DNA of 13,170 bases from Trichloromonas sp034002365 (GCA_034002365.1 JAVFAR010000076.1:1-13170), one strand, 5' to 3'; positions 1-7,180 are shown, counted from the first letter of the stretch. Numbers and translations: made by a program. The notes: generated by a model from the sequence alone, not told the origin.

Positions 1-2
1 CA

Positions 3-119
3 GAGGATGAATTAAATCGAGCAGTTAAGCGACTCAACCACCGACCGCGGAAGTGTTTAGGCTACCGGACACCCTATGAGGTCATGCGGGAGGCCCTGAG
101 TGGTGCACTTGCTAATTGA
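3..119 (+). CDS. IS30-family transposase, C-terminal end only
   Basis: The reading frame is open from the first complete codon and stops at TGA 117-119, leaving 38 residues. The translation contains LNHRPRKCLGYRTPYEV, the strongly conserved C-terminal signature of IS30-family DDE transposases. The rest of the gene lies left of the window, so completeness of the element cannot be judged. The bases just after the stop look like an IS30 terminal repeat, and a separate interrupted reading frame begins right behind it, so this is the right end of an inserted element. Family assignment is confident; the specific IS is not identified. Confidence 0.85.
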   Translation, partial: EDELNRAVKRLNHRPRKCLGYRTPYEVMREALSGALAN

Positions 120-126
120 ATCTGCC
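104..126 (+). repeat. Candidate right terminal inverted repeat of the IS30-family element
   Basis: The segment overlaps the transposase stop and runs to TCTGCC. IS30-family elements commonly end within a few bases of the transposase stop, with a terminal repeat of 20-30 bp containing a TGCACTT-type core. The left repeat is outside the window, so the exact end is inferred. Confidence 0.4.
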
Positions 127-551
127 ATGTTTCTGGAATTGAGCTCGAGCGGGATGGCAAGAGGATCTCCCGAAATTACTATATGCCTCGCTTCAAAGAT
201 CTTGACCCGAAGGTATTAATGACTTTCGTAGGGGATTTTCAGAAAACTATTGAAGGGATTCCGATTTTGGAAGATTCCACAACGATCAAGGCAGATATTC
301 CCGAAGAGGATCGAAGGCTGATCGAGGAATCGCTCTATGAAGTCGCTTTTTTCGTTGACGGCGAATTTGTCTCTGAGGAGGAGCAAGGATATATGCCGAT
401 CACCTGGAGCTATAAGCCGGTGGGGCTGACGTCGGGGACTCATACTTTAACCGTAAATGTTTCGAGTCTCAGTGGTCAAGTTGGGGTAAAGAGCATACTA
501 TTCAATGTTCCCAACACGGCTCAATTAGTCGAATCTTCCCCCGAGCTTTGA
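127..551 (+). pseudogene. 3' part of a gene interrupted by the IS30 element; likely Ig-like C-terminal domain
   Basis: The frame is open from the inferred IS end (GIELERDGKRISRNYY...) through an internal ATG at 183 to TGA 549-551. A start at 183 would give 122 residues but has no good ribosome binding site, and the codons before it read as normal protein. The preferred reading is therefore the 3' remnant of a longer gene. The last 60 or so residues (hydrophobic strand, VDG, P-I-T-W, L-T-S-G-T-H-T-L-T-V, then G-V-K-S near the end) follow the pattern of bacterial Ig-like or cadherin-like beta-sandwich repeats of secreted or surface proteins. The acidic middle part (EEDRRLIEESL) is unrecognised. 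The parent protein is unknown. If expressed from 183 it would be a small orphan domain. Confidence 0.55.
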
Positions 552-648
552 CTCATCCAAAAAGTTCTAATGCGTGGTTAAACAACCGGGTCCCTTTCCA
601 CGTCTTCCGGTGTCGGCGCTGCGCTAATTTTTCTTTCTTGGATCCATT

Positions 649-1023
649 TTGATGATGTTGCGTCTCATAGAAATAGTACCCGCGATGGTTTGGAGTTTTT
701 TGTTAGGATATACAGGGTGGGGAGCATGTTTCCGTCTTCCTGAGCCGATAACTGCATGGTTGCTACAGGGCCAAGAGCCCAACGGGATTGCTGTTGGTGT
801 TACGAGGTTATTAGTAACGCTACTCCTGATTTTTTCAATGTTATTATTATTGTCGGTCATTCCACTAGTGTTGACTAGTACCCAGGTTATAGATGTTCCC
901 GGTCGTCACGAAAAATGGAATTTCCTATACGGAATCAGTTTTATCAGCTCTCTGGTAGGCCACCTTGTGCTTGGATTGATTCGTTGTAGTAGAAGGCCGC
1001 AGAAAGGCAGAAAGAAACATTGA
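649..1023 (+). CDS. Small hypothetical membrane protein
   Basis: The ORF encodes about 124 residues, starting TTG-ATG-ATG, so the true start is probably ATG 652 or 655. Three hydrophobic stretches are visible: residues about 7-28, 47-76 (a long leucine-rich segment) and 92-112. A basic tail rich in R and K (residues 113-124) should lie in the cytoplasm. No family is recognised. Base composition is clearly richer in A/T than the trp region, in keeping with horizontally acquired DNA between two insertion-sequence remnants. There is no strong ribosome binding site. It may be an orphan cargo gene or a fragment; the uninterrupted membrane-protein pattern supports real coding. Confidence 0.5.
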   Translation: MMMLRLIEIVPAMVWSFLLGYTGWGACFRLPEPITAWLLQGQEPNGIAVGVTRLLVTLLLIFSMLLLLSVIPLVLTSTQVIDVPGRHEKWNFLYGISFISSLVGHLVLGLIRCSRRPQKGRKKH

Positions 1024-1059
1024 ATATCCTGCGTTTATATTAACTCAAACCTTGATAGC

Positions 1060-1548
1060 ATGCCTTCTACTCGAAGAGTTGGTCTAGTTTTCCGGATCTT
1101 GCTGTTGGTTAGTTCATTGCTATCCACCGATGTCACCCTTGCCGACGAAGAGATCGTCAAGCTCTACAAGCGGCGCTGGGACATCGAGGTGTTTTTCAAA
1201 ATCACCAAGAGCTATCCGCGGTTAGCCAAGGAATTTCAGAGCCGCAGCTACGATGCGCTGGTCGCCCATACGACGATTGTTTTCTCCCGCTATATTGCTG
1301 GAGGTTGCCCGGCGCACACACAACGATCCGCGCACCCTGGGCACACCTTGTTTCATGCCGGATGCGATGGGTTGAGGCAGGCCAGTTTGGCCGAAGCACT
1401 CCGACTGCTCTTGAGCCATCTGGAACAGGGCTTGAAGGCCTTCGCCGAACTCCCGACCGCCCCGCTAAGGGGGATGCTGGAGGACTTCATGGCCCAGATA
1501 CCGGCCTTCTTGCGGCGAGCAACGCTACTTCCGGCCCATGTCTTTTGA
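1060..1548 (+). pseudogene. IS4-family transposase remnant, 5'-truncated and doubly frameshifted, fused to a foreign start
   Basis: From about base 1114 the translation (LLSTDVTLADEEIVKLYKRR) is the C-terminal region of IS4-family transposases. The family Y-(2)-R-(3)-E-(6)-K signature is visible as Y36, R39, catalytic E43 and K50 of this ORF. The upstream DDE domain is missing, and the first 19 residues (MPSTRRVGLVFRILLLVSS) resemble a signal peptide from another gene. Between about 1299 and 1348 the frame is shifted: the family-like reading (LEVARRTHNDPRTLGT) is in another frame, and a 2-base loss followed by a 2-base gain restores the original frame through LFHAGCD and SHLEQGLKAF. The element's right end probably lies near 1588-1603 (CTGCTGCGAAAGTTGAG). 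It cannot be an active transposase. Confidence 0.8.
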
Positions 1549-1764
1549 AAGATCATTTTGATTTCAGGGTTTTAGGCCCTGTCATACTGCTGCGAAAGTT
1601 GAGTTAGTATTATAGTTATTGCGGTTCTTCCGCAGAATTTGTGGGCAACTTACTTACAGTCCCGAGGTGGGGGCTAAACAGCTAACCGGCTGCTGAAAAT
1701 AGAGCATCTCGATTCCATGTCTGGCATTATGAAACGTCGACCAAACTCGACCAGTTCACGACCA

Positions 1765-1796
1765 GTCGGGCCGGTGGCCCGACGGTTTTCAAAACC
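1765..1796. repeat. Two adjacent perfect hairpins in a gene-free stretch
   Basis: GTCGGGCC (1765-1772) pairs with GGCCCGAC (1776-1783) over a GGT loop, and GGTTTT-C-AAAACC (1784-1796) follows directly. The rest of 1549-1883 has no convincing gene. The pair looks superficially like the D-arm and TCA-anticodon arm of a tRNA-Sec, but no acceptor or T-arm partner is visible. Confidence 0.5.
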
Positions 1797-1824
1797 TTCG
1801 ATATCTCAATATGCCAAGGAGAAG

Positions 1825-1853
1825 GCCCCGGAGCATCAATCCCCGGGGCTTTT
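1825..1853. terminator. Intrinsic terminator
   Basis: GCCCCGG (1825-1831) pairs with CCGGGGC (1843-1849) over an 11-base loop and is followed by TTTT (1850-1853) on the plus strand. It lies 31 bases past the stop of the minus-strand hydrolase gene; on that side the stem is followed by only a few T residues (CCTT). It could end transcription from both sides but is stronger in the plus direction. Confidence 0.6.
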
Positions 1854-1883
1854 CCCCTGCGTAATCCATTTGATCACAATAAT

Positions 1884-3245
1884 TTAAGCCGCGAACTTGA
1901 CGCCGATCGTATTCTCCCGCCGCCAGACGACGCGGATTTTGTGACGGCCGATCTGGCCATATTCGAGAATCCCCTCGGTCCCCGGTTCCGGGGGCTGATC
2001 CACGGCCAGCATCACGCCGCCGGCGTCGCTGTAATTGGAAACCTGACAGGGAACTCTGACGTTATCCCCCAGCATCAGAGTCGCCGGTTCGGCGCCGAGA
2101 TCGCGTCGAGCCGCCCGGCGCTCACGAAAGATCGGCACCAGCAACTCGCCGATGCGGAGGGTCGGGCGCGGGTTGTCCTGGTCGATGATCGTGCCGGGAT
2201 CCTGGCCGGGAGCGATGATGTTTTCGGGACGGTAATCGAGATGGGGATGGAGCAGTCGCTTGATGACACTTTCATGCACCATCTCCCCCATATCCGGAAA
2301 TTGACCGATGGGCCGGGGATAGGGCTTCACCCGCAGGGCCTGAAGAACTTTATAGCCGAGGGAGAAGGAATCCTCCAGCTTGCCGGCGTATTGAGGATCG
2401 ACCCTTTTGCTGTCCCTGAGATACTTATCGTCGAAAAACAGCCCCTGCTCCCGCGCCCGGTCGACCATCCAGAGCAGAGCCAGATCGGAGAGTCCGCCGT
2501 CGGCATAACCGCCGCCGATGTTGGAATGGACCCCGGCGAACCAGACCTGCTGCACATTTTTCTGCCCGGTGCGCCGGTCCCAGAGCGCCGGGGCGAAGGG
2601 ACCGCGCCGCTCGTCAACAGCCAGGGCCTGACAGGCGTTCTCCACCAGGCTCGACAGGGCGGCGTTATGAAAACCGGCCCAGAGTTTTTTGGAAATCGTC
2701 CCGAGCATGGGGGTCGGCGCGCCGAGGGCGCCGACCGTGTCCCAGACGCCGAGAAATTTGATTTTCGGCCGACTGCGCGGCAGATCGACGAGACGCAGAT
2801 GATATTTGCAGGCGGCGCGTTTTTCCGGCGGGGTGCGGTAATAGGCGTAGGCGTCGGGGAGATGGTCGAGATCGTTCTTGTCGAGCAGCCCGGCGGCATC
2901 GAGCATGCCGGACAGACAGCGCACGGTGCAGGCGCCCCGGCTGAAGCCGAAGCAGAAGACTTCATCCCCCTCCACATAGTTCAGTGCGAGAAACTGATAG
3001 GCCTCGCGGATGTTCCGGGAGATGCCCAGGCCGGTGCCGCCGCCGAGGTATTTATCGACATAGCCGAAGGCGCCGGTCCCCACCCCCCGGCCGTAATAGA
3101 CGACCTGATCGATTCCCCGCGCCTCGTCCCGGGGTTCGATGGCCCGCACCAGCTTGACCACATTGGTCGGCACCCGCCGCCCCGCTTTCATCTTCTCCGG
3201 CTCGTTCCAGGTTCCGTCGCAACAGATGATGATTCTCTTGCTCAT
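1884..3245 (-). CDS. DUF2235 alpha/beta hydrolase (Tle1-like) with C-terminal PilZ-like domain
   Basis: A 453-residue protein. Residues 1-330 match the DUF2235 family, which includes the type VI secretion phospholipase effector Tle1. It has N-terminal KRIIICCDGTWN, nucleophile motif GFSRG (100-104, Ser102), GVWDTVG (166-172, Asp169) and GVHSNIGGGY (238-247, His240), giving a plausible Ser-Asp-His triad. Residues about 370-453 resemble a PilZ domain: RRAAR (376-380), then N-Y-S-D-A-G (404-409, the [D/N]xSxxG motif) and a strand ending VKF. PilZ domains bind cyclic-di-GMP through these motifs. There is no signal peptide. GGGAGG (3251-3256 in plus coordinates) is a good ribosome binding site 5 bases before ATG. 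No vgrG or immunity gene is adjacent, so a cytoplasmic cyclic-di-GMP-controlled esterase is as likely as a secreted effector. Hydrolase family confident; PilZ call moderately so. Confidence 0.88.
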   Translation of the reverse strand: MSKRIIICCDGTWNEPEKMKAGRRVPTNVVKLVRAIEPRDEARGIDQVVYYGRGVGTGAFGYVDKYLGGGTGLGISRNIREAYQFLALNYVEGDEVFCFGFSRGACTVRCLSGMLDAAGLLDKNDLDHLPDAYAYYRTPPEKRAACKYHLRLVDLPRSRPKIKFLGVWDTVGALGAPTPMLGTISKKLWAGFHNAALSSLVENACQALAVDERRGPFAPALWDRRTGQKNVQQVWFAGVHSNIGGGYADGGLSDLALLWMVDRAREQGLFFDDKYLRDSKRVDPQYAGKLEDSFSLGYKVLQALRVKPYPRPIGQFPDMGEMVHESVIKRLLHPHLDYRPENIIAPGQDPGTIIDQDNPRPTLRIGELLVPIFRERRAARRDLGAEPATLMLGDNVRVPCQVSNYSDAGGVMLAVDQPPEPGTEGILEYGQIGRHKIRVVWRRENTIGVKFAA

Positions 3246-3294
3246 TTGCGCCTCCCGGCGGCTCCGCCGCCCGCGATCTTCAGGGATCCTCCCG

Positions 3295-3321
3295 ACCGTT
3301 TCCGTCGCCCGGCGAAACGGT
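3295..3321. repeat. Inverted repeat between divergent genes
   Basis: ACCGTTTC (3295-3302) pairs perfectly with GAAACGGT (3314-3321) over 11 bases. It lies between the divergent hydrolase and gntR genes with no T-run beside it, so it may be an operator or an mRNA leader structure. A shorter hairpin (CGGCGG-CT-CCGCCG, 3256-3269) lies nearer the hydrolase start. Confidence 0.4.
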
Positions 3322-3382
3322 TACGGACTGTTAATCTTAATCGCCGCCGACGGCCTCCGCAAGAAGAGAAATGACGAATAAT

Positions 3383-3417
3383 TTGTATTGACAACTTTAC
3401 AGGTTTTTGTTTAGATT
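3383..3417 (+). promoter_or_regulatory. Sigma70-type promoter of gntR-trpBA-rarD with overlapping palindromic operator
   Basis: A perfect -35 box TTGACA lies at 3388-3393. The best -10 is TAGATT (3412-3417, 18-base spacing), with TTAGAT one base earlier as an alternative. The 12-base palindrome TTGT-ATTG-ACAA (3383-3394) overlaps the -35 box and resembles HutC-subfamily GntR operators (TGT-N4-ACA type). This suggests that the adjacent GntR protein represses its own operon. The -35 box is certain as sequence; the operator is inference. Confidence 0.6.
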
Positions 3418-3443
3418 TCTCATCCCCGCAAACAGGAGAGGCG

Positions 3444-4175
3444 ATGCTCGACCCCCAATCCCCTACCCCGCTCTATCATCAACTGGCCGAACGGCTGGCG
3501 AACGCCATCCGCGCCGGGGAGTTCGCGCCGGGGGAGCGTATTCCGTCGGAACCGCGGCTGGCGGCGGAATTCGGCATCGGCCGGCCGACGGTGCGCCAGG
3601 CCCTCGACGCCCTGGTGCGCCAGGGGCTGCTCAGCCGGCGGCGGGGTTCGGGCACCTTTGTCCGCGAAGCGCCCAAGGAAATCGATCTCTTTTCTCTCGA
3701 CGGCACCGGCGCCTCCTTCCGCAAGCAGGGGCTGGCCATGGAAAGCCGCCTGCTGGGGGAAGTCACCCAGCACCGCATCGCCGCCGGCGAGCGCCATCCC
3801 CTGGCCGGGCGCGAAGTCTTCACCCTGACCCGCCTGACCCGTAACGAGGCCACCCCGGTGCTGCTCGAAGAGCTCGACCTCGACGCCGTCCTCTTTCCCG
3901 GCCTCGACCGCCTCGATCTCGCCGGACAATCCCTCTCGGCGCTGGCGGCGGAGCGCTATTTTCTGCGCCCCTCCGGCGGCCGGCAGAGTTTCGCCATCGA
4001 CTATCTCAGCGGCGAGCGCGGCCAGCGTCTGGAGGTTTCCCCCGAGACCGCCATTTTGCGGGTCGAGCGCCTGCTGCACTTTCCCCAGCGCGAAGCGGGC
4101 TTCTTCTCCCGGCTCTACTGCCGCACCGACCACTTTGTCTTCTCCCAAACCCTTGGAGGTTTCAACCATGCGTAA
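3444..4175 (+). CDS. GntR family (HutC subfamily) transcriptional regulator
   Basis: A 243-residue protein. Residues 8-75 are the N-terminal winged helix of GntR regulators: PLYHQLAERL, GERIPSEPRLA, the recognition helix RPTVRQALDAL, then the wing RRRGSGTFV. Residues about 90-236 fit the UTRA ligand-binding domain of the HutC subfamily (LTRLTRNEATPVLLEE, closing FFSRLYCRTDHFVF). AGGAG (3434-3438) lies 5 bases before ATG 3444. The gene shares its last 8 bases with the trpB start (CAT GCG TAA over ATG CGT AA), so the two should be translationally coupled. It probably acts as a repressor binding the palindrome in its own promoter and released by a small ligand. The ligand is unknown; an intermediate or product of the tryptophan synthase reaction (indole, serine, tryptophan) is a reasonable guess. 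Confidence 0.92.
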   Translation: MLDPQSPTPLYHQLAERLANAIRAGEFAPGERIPSEPRLAAEFGIGRPTVRQALDALVRQGLLSRRRGSGTFVREAPKEIDLFSLDGTGASFRKQGLAMESRLLGEVTQHRIAAGERHPLAGREVFTLTRLTRNEATPVLLEELDLDAVLFPGLDRLDLAGQSLSALAAERYFLRPSGGRQSFAIDYLSGERGQRLEVSPETAILRVERLLHFPQREAGFFSRLYCRTDHFVFSQTLGGFNHA

Positions 4176-5394
4176 CCGTGGCTATTACGCGGAATTCGGC
4201 GGCGCCTTTGTCCCGGAAATCCTGGCCGCCACCTTCGACGAGCTGGAGGCCGCCTTCGACGCGGCGAAAAACGACCCGGCCTTCTGGGCCGAATATGTCG
4301 AGATCATGTCGACCTACTCCTGCCGCGCCACTCCGTTGACCTTCGCCGAAAATCTGACCAAGCATTTCGGCGGCGCGAAGATCTACATCAAACGCGAGGA
4401 TCTCAACCACACCGGCGCCCACAAGGCCAACAACGTCATGGGCCAGGGGCTGCTGGTGAAACGGATGGGCAAGACGCGAGTGATCGCCGAGACCGGCGCC
4501 GGCCAGCACGGCGTCGCAACCGCCACCATGGCCGCCCGTTTTGGGCTGGAATGCACCATCTACATGGGCGAGGTCGATGTGCTGCGGCAGCGCCCCAATG
4601 TCTTCTGGATGGAGCGCCTCGGCGCCACGGTGGTGCCGGTCAAAGACGGCTCGCGCACCCTCAAGGACGCCATCAACGAGGCCTTCCGCGACTGGGTCTC
4701 GAACATGGACGACACCCACTACGTCCTCGGCACCGCCTGCGGCCCTCATCCCTTCCCGGAGATGGTCACCTACTTTCAGTCGATCATCGGCCAGGAGGCG
4801 CGCAAGCAGATTCTCGAACGGGAGGGGAAGCTGCCCAGGCGGGTCTACGCCTGCGTCGGCGGCGGCAGCAACGCCATGGGGCTCTTTTCCGGATTCATGG
4901 ACGATCCGGTGGAACTGGTCGGGGTGGAAGCCGGCGGCCATGGCCTCGACTCGGGGCTGCACGCCGCCCGGCTGGCCTCGCGGGACGCCAGCATCGGCGT
5001 GGCCCAGGGCTACAAAACCTACTTTCTGCAGAACGGCGACGGCCAGATGCAGGAGACCCACAGCATCGCCGCCGGCCTCGACTACGTCGGCGTCTCGCCG
5101 ATCCTTTCCCATCTGCACACCCGCGGCCGGGCCCGTTTCGAAGCGGCCACCGACCGCGAAGTGGTCGACGCCCTGTCCCTGACCATGCGCAAGGAAGGGC
5201 TGATCCCGGCCCTGGAGTCGTCCCACGCCTTCGCCCAGGCCTTCAAGGAGGCGCCGGCCCTTTCCCCCGACGACTGCATCATCATCAACCAGTCCGGGCG
5301 GGGGGACAAAGACATCTTCACCGTCGCCGACGCTTTTGAAGATCCGGCCTGGCGGCAATTCATCCGAGACAAGGCGGAGCAATATCATGCTTGA
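4168..5394 (+). CDS. trpB: Tryptophan synthase beta chain
   Basis: This PLP enzyme joins L-serine and indole to make L-tryptophan in the alpha2-beta2 complex. The protein has 408 residues, normal for TrpB. Visible landmarks are the N-terminal GYYAEFGGAFVPEIL, the PLP Schiff-base lysine in HTGAHKANN (Lys86), ETGAGQHGVA with catalytic Glu108, the phosphate-binding GGGSNAMG (231-238), GLIPALESSHA (344-354) and SGRGDKDIFTV (376-386). The start at 4168 is chosen because GGAGG (4155-4159) sits 8 bases upstream and the product then starts like family members; a longer in-frame start at 4135 would add 11 unlikely residues. It overlaps gntR and trpA by 8 bases each. Neither trpE, D, C nor F is present here, so this is a detached trpBA pair; a full trp operon may exist elsewhere. 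The residues around the active-site lysine differ from enterobacterial TrpB (GGAHKTNQ). Confidence 0.97.
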   Translation: MRNRGYYAEFGGAFVPEILAATFDELEAAFDAAKNDPAFWAEYVEIMSTYSCRATPLTFAENLTKHFGGAKIYIKREDLNHTGAHKANNVMGQGLLVKRMGKTRVIAETGAGQHGVATATMAARFGLECTIYMGEVDVLRQRPNVFWMERLGATVVPVKDGSRTLKDAINEAFRDWVSNMDDTHYVLGTACGPHPFPEMVTYFQSIIGQEARKQILEREGKLPRRVYACVGGGSNAMGLFSGFMDDPVELVGVEAGGHGLDSGLHAARLASRDASIGVAQGYKTYFLQNGDGQMQETHSIAAGLDYVGVSPILSHLHTRGRARFEAATDREVVDALSLTMRKEGLIPALESSHAFAQAFKEAPALSPDDCIIINQSGRGDKDIFTVADAFEDPAWRQFIRDKAEQYHA

Positions 5395-6148
5395 GACGAC
5401 CATCCGCGCACAAGCCAAGAGCAAAGACATCCTGCTGATGACCCATATCGTCATCGGCTACCCCTCGCTGGAAGATTCCTGCCGGCTGGTCAAGACCATG
5501 GTCGAAGCCGGAGTCGAGCTGATGGAGTTGCAGATCCCCTTCTCCGAACCGATCGCCGACGGCCCGGTGATCCTGCGCGCCAACCAGAAAGCGCTGGCCA
5601 CCGGCATCACCGTCGCGCAGTGTCTCGATTTCGCCGAGCGGGTCGCCCGGGAGTTCGACATCCCCTTCCTCTTCATGACCTACTACAACATTCTCTTCAA
5701 ATACGGCGTGGCGAAGTTCGCTGCAGAGATGGCGGAGCGCGGCCTGAAAGGGGCCATCGTCCCCGACCTGCCGCCGGAGGAAGCCGGGGAATATCTGCGG
5801 GCGATGGCCGCAAACGGCCTCGACCCGATCTTCATTTTCGCCCCCAACAGCCCCGGCTACCGGCTGAATCTCCTCGCCGAAAGCTCCGGGGGCTTCGTCT
5901 ACTGCGCCGCCCGCAAGGGGGTTACCGGCGCCCACACCGAGTTCTCGCGGGATCTCGGCGCCTATCTGGACCGCTGCCGGGCAGCGACGGAACTCCCCCT
6001 GGCCCTCGGCTTCGGCATAAGCAGCAAGGAGGATGTGGATTTCCTCAAGGGCAAGGCCGATATCGCCGTGGTCGGCAGTCAGGCGATCCGGGTCTTCGAT
6101 CGTGACGGGGTCGAGGCGGTGGGGACCTTCCTCAAGGGCTTGCGCTAG
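5387..6148 (+). CDS. trpA: Tryptophan synthase alpha chain (divergent)
   Basis: TrpA cleaves indole-3-glycerol phosphate to indole and glyceraldehyde-3-phosphate and channels indole to TrpB. The protein has 253 residues, slightly short of the usual 260-270. Catalytic residues are present: Glu47 in MELQIPFSEP and Asp58 in IADGP, the equivalents of Glu49 and Asp60 of the Salmonella enzyme. Other matches are VPDLPPEE (125-132), ARKGVTGAHT (175-184), GFGIS (208-212) and VVGS (228-231). It departs from canonical TrpA in several motifs: ELQIPFSEP rather than ELGIPFSDP, and MTHIVIGYP at the N-terminus rather than the usual T-x-GDP. ATG 5387 overlaps the end of trpB by 8 bases, and GGCGGAG is 7 bases upstream. 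It should form a complex with its neighbour TrpB; the divergence suggests a specialised second TrpBA set. Confidence 0.94.
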   Translation: MLETTIRAQAKSKDILLMTHIVIGYPSLEDSCRLVKTMVEAGVELMELQIPFSEPIADGPVILRANQKALATGITVAQCLDFAERVAREFDIPFLFMTYYNILFKYGVAKFAAEMAERGLKGAIVPDLPPEEAGEYLRAMAANGLDPIFIFAPNSPGYRLNLLAESSGGFVYCAARKGVTGAHTEFSRDLGAYLDRCRAATELPLALGFGISSKEDVDFLKGKADIAVVGSQAIRVFDRDGVEAVGTFLKGLR

Positions 6149-6165
6149 GCCAAGGGCAAGCCGCC

Positions 6166-7128
6166 ATGAATTCCCGACCGCCGGCGGAGCTTTCCGCCGA
6201 AAACTCTCCGGACGGCGCCGCCCGCCGCCGCGCCCGCCAGGGGCTCACCCTGGGGCTGCTGGCCTATGGCGTCTGGGGCTCCTTTCCGGCCTTCTTCAAA
6301 CTGCTCAACGCCGCCACCCCGCTGGAAGTGGTCAGCCACCGCATCTTCTGGTCGGCCGCCTTCCTGCTTCTGCTGGTCGGCCTGTCGCACCGGCTCGGAC
6401 CGCTCTGGCGGGTACTGCGCGACCGGGGGACGCTCCTTACCCTCGGCGGCTCGACCCTGCTCATCGCCGCCAACTGGTCGGTCTTCATCCTCGCCGTGCA
6501 ACGGGGCCAGGTGCTGCAATCGAGCCTCGGCTATTTCATGACCCCGCTGATCAGCGTGCTGCTCGGCTTTCTTTTCCTGCGGGAAAAACTGACCCTGTGG
6601 CAACGGATCAGCGTCGGACTGGCCGCCTTCGGGGTCCTCAACCTCGCCCTTCAGCACGGCAGCATTCCCTGGATCGCCCTGGTTCTCGCCACCACCTTCG
6701 GGCTCTATGGGCTGTTGCGCAAACTGGCGCGGGTCGACGCCCTGCTCGGCCTGACCATCGAAACCCTGCTTCTCACCCCCTTCGCCCTGGGCTACCTGAT
6801 CTATCTGCAGTTCACGGAACAAGGCGTCTTTCTCGCCGGCTTCCCCGATCTCAACCTGCTCCTCCCCCTGGCCGGCGTGGTCACCGCCCTGCCCCTGCTC
6901 GGCTTCATCGGCGCCGCCCGCCGCCTGCGCCTGGCCACCATCGGCTTCCTCCAGTACATCACCCCCAGCCTCCACTTCCTTCTCGCCGTCGGCCTCTACA
7001 ACGAAGCCTTCTCCCGCGGGCACCTCATCAGTTTTCTCTGCATCTGGGCCGCCCTCGCCGTCTACACCGGCGATGCCCTGTGGCGGGGGATGGGGCGGAG
7101 TTCCGGCAACGACAAACAAGCGGTCTGA
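6166..7128 (+). CDS. rarD: RarD-type transporter, EamA/DMT family
   Basis: A 320-residue inner-membrane protein with about ten hydrophobic segments from residue 27 to 303. Family signatures of RarD are clear: AYGVWGSFPAFFKLL (33-47), SHRIFWS (57-63), ANWSVFILAVQRGQVLQSSLG (102-122), GLYGLLRK (179-186), VVTALPLLGF (238-247) and ATIGFLQYITPSL (257-269). RarD proteins belong to the drug/metabolite transporter superfamily; the E. coli member is named for a chloramphenicol phenotype, but true substrates are mostly unknown. The gene begins 17 bases after trpA stops on the same strand. Because related EamA proteins (such as YddG) export aromatic amino acids, export of tryptophan or a related compound is plausible here. 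That is inferred from context. The N-terminal 26 residues are hydrophilic and poorly conserved, so a later start is possible. Confidence 0.9.
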   Translation: MNSRPPAELSAENSPDGAARRRARQGLTLGLLAYGVWGSFPAFFKLLNAATPLEVVSHRIFWSAAFLLLLVGLSHRLGPLWRVLRDRGTLLTLGGSTLLIAANWSVFILAVQRGQVLQSSLGYFMTPLISVLLGFLFLREKLTLWQRISVGLAAFGVLNLALQHGSIPWIALVLATTFGLYGLLRKLARVDALLGLTIETLLLTPFALGYLIYLQFTEQGVFLAGFPDLNLLLPLAGVVTALPLLGFIGAARRLRLATIGFLQYITPSLHFLLAVGLYNEAFSRGHLISFLCIWAALAVYTGDALWRGMGRSSGNDKQAV

Positions 7129-7180
7129 CCGGCGGCGGGGTTTTCGGTCAGGGGATGGGGCGGGGCGGGATGGGAATATC

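Noticed and set aside
1690..1860. Complete selenocysteine tRNA gene
   Set aside because: Only D-arm-like and anticodon-arm-like hairpins are present; the acceptor pairing, long variable arm and GGTTCGA T-loop are missing, and the anticodon stem would have only three pairs before a mismatch.
1884..3245. Type VI secretion effector locus
   Set aside because: The hydrolase resembles Tle1, but no vgrG, PAAR, adaptor or immunity gene lies next to it, so secretion is not claimed.
1941..3374. 477-codon plus-strand ORF opposite the DUF2235 gene
   Set aside because: It is the antisense shadow of a confident minus-strand hydrolase, with low-complexity G/A/P/R composition and no family motifs.
4162..5454. 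430-codon minus-strand ORF across trpB
   Set aside because: It is antisense to a clear trpB and rich in G, V, A and D as expected from GC-rich third positions; there is no recognisable domain.
6145..7119. 324-codon minus-strand ORF opposite rarD
   Set aside because: It is an antisense shadow with E/Q/G-rich low-complexity sequence; rarD has full family motifs.
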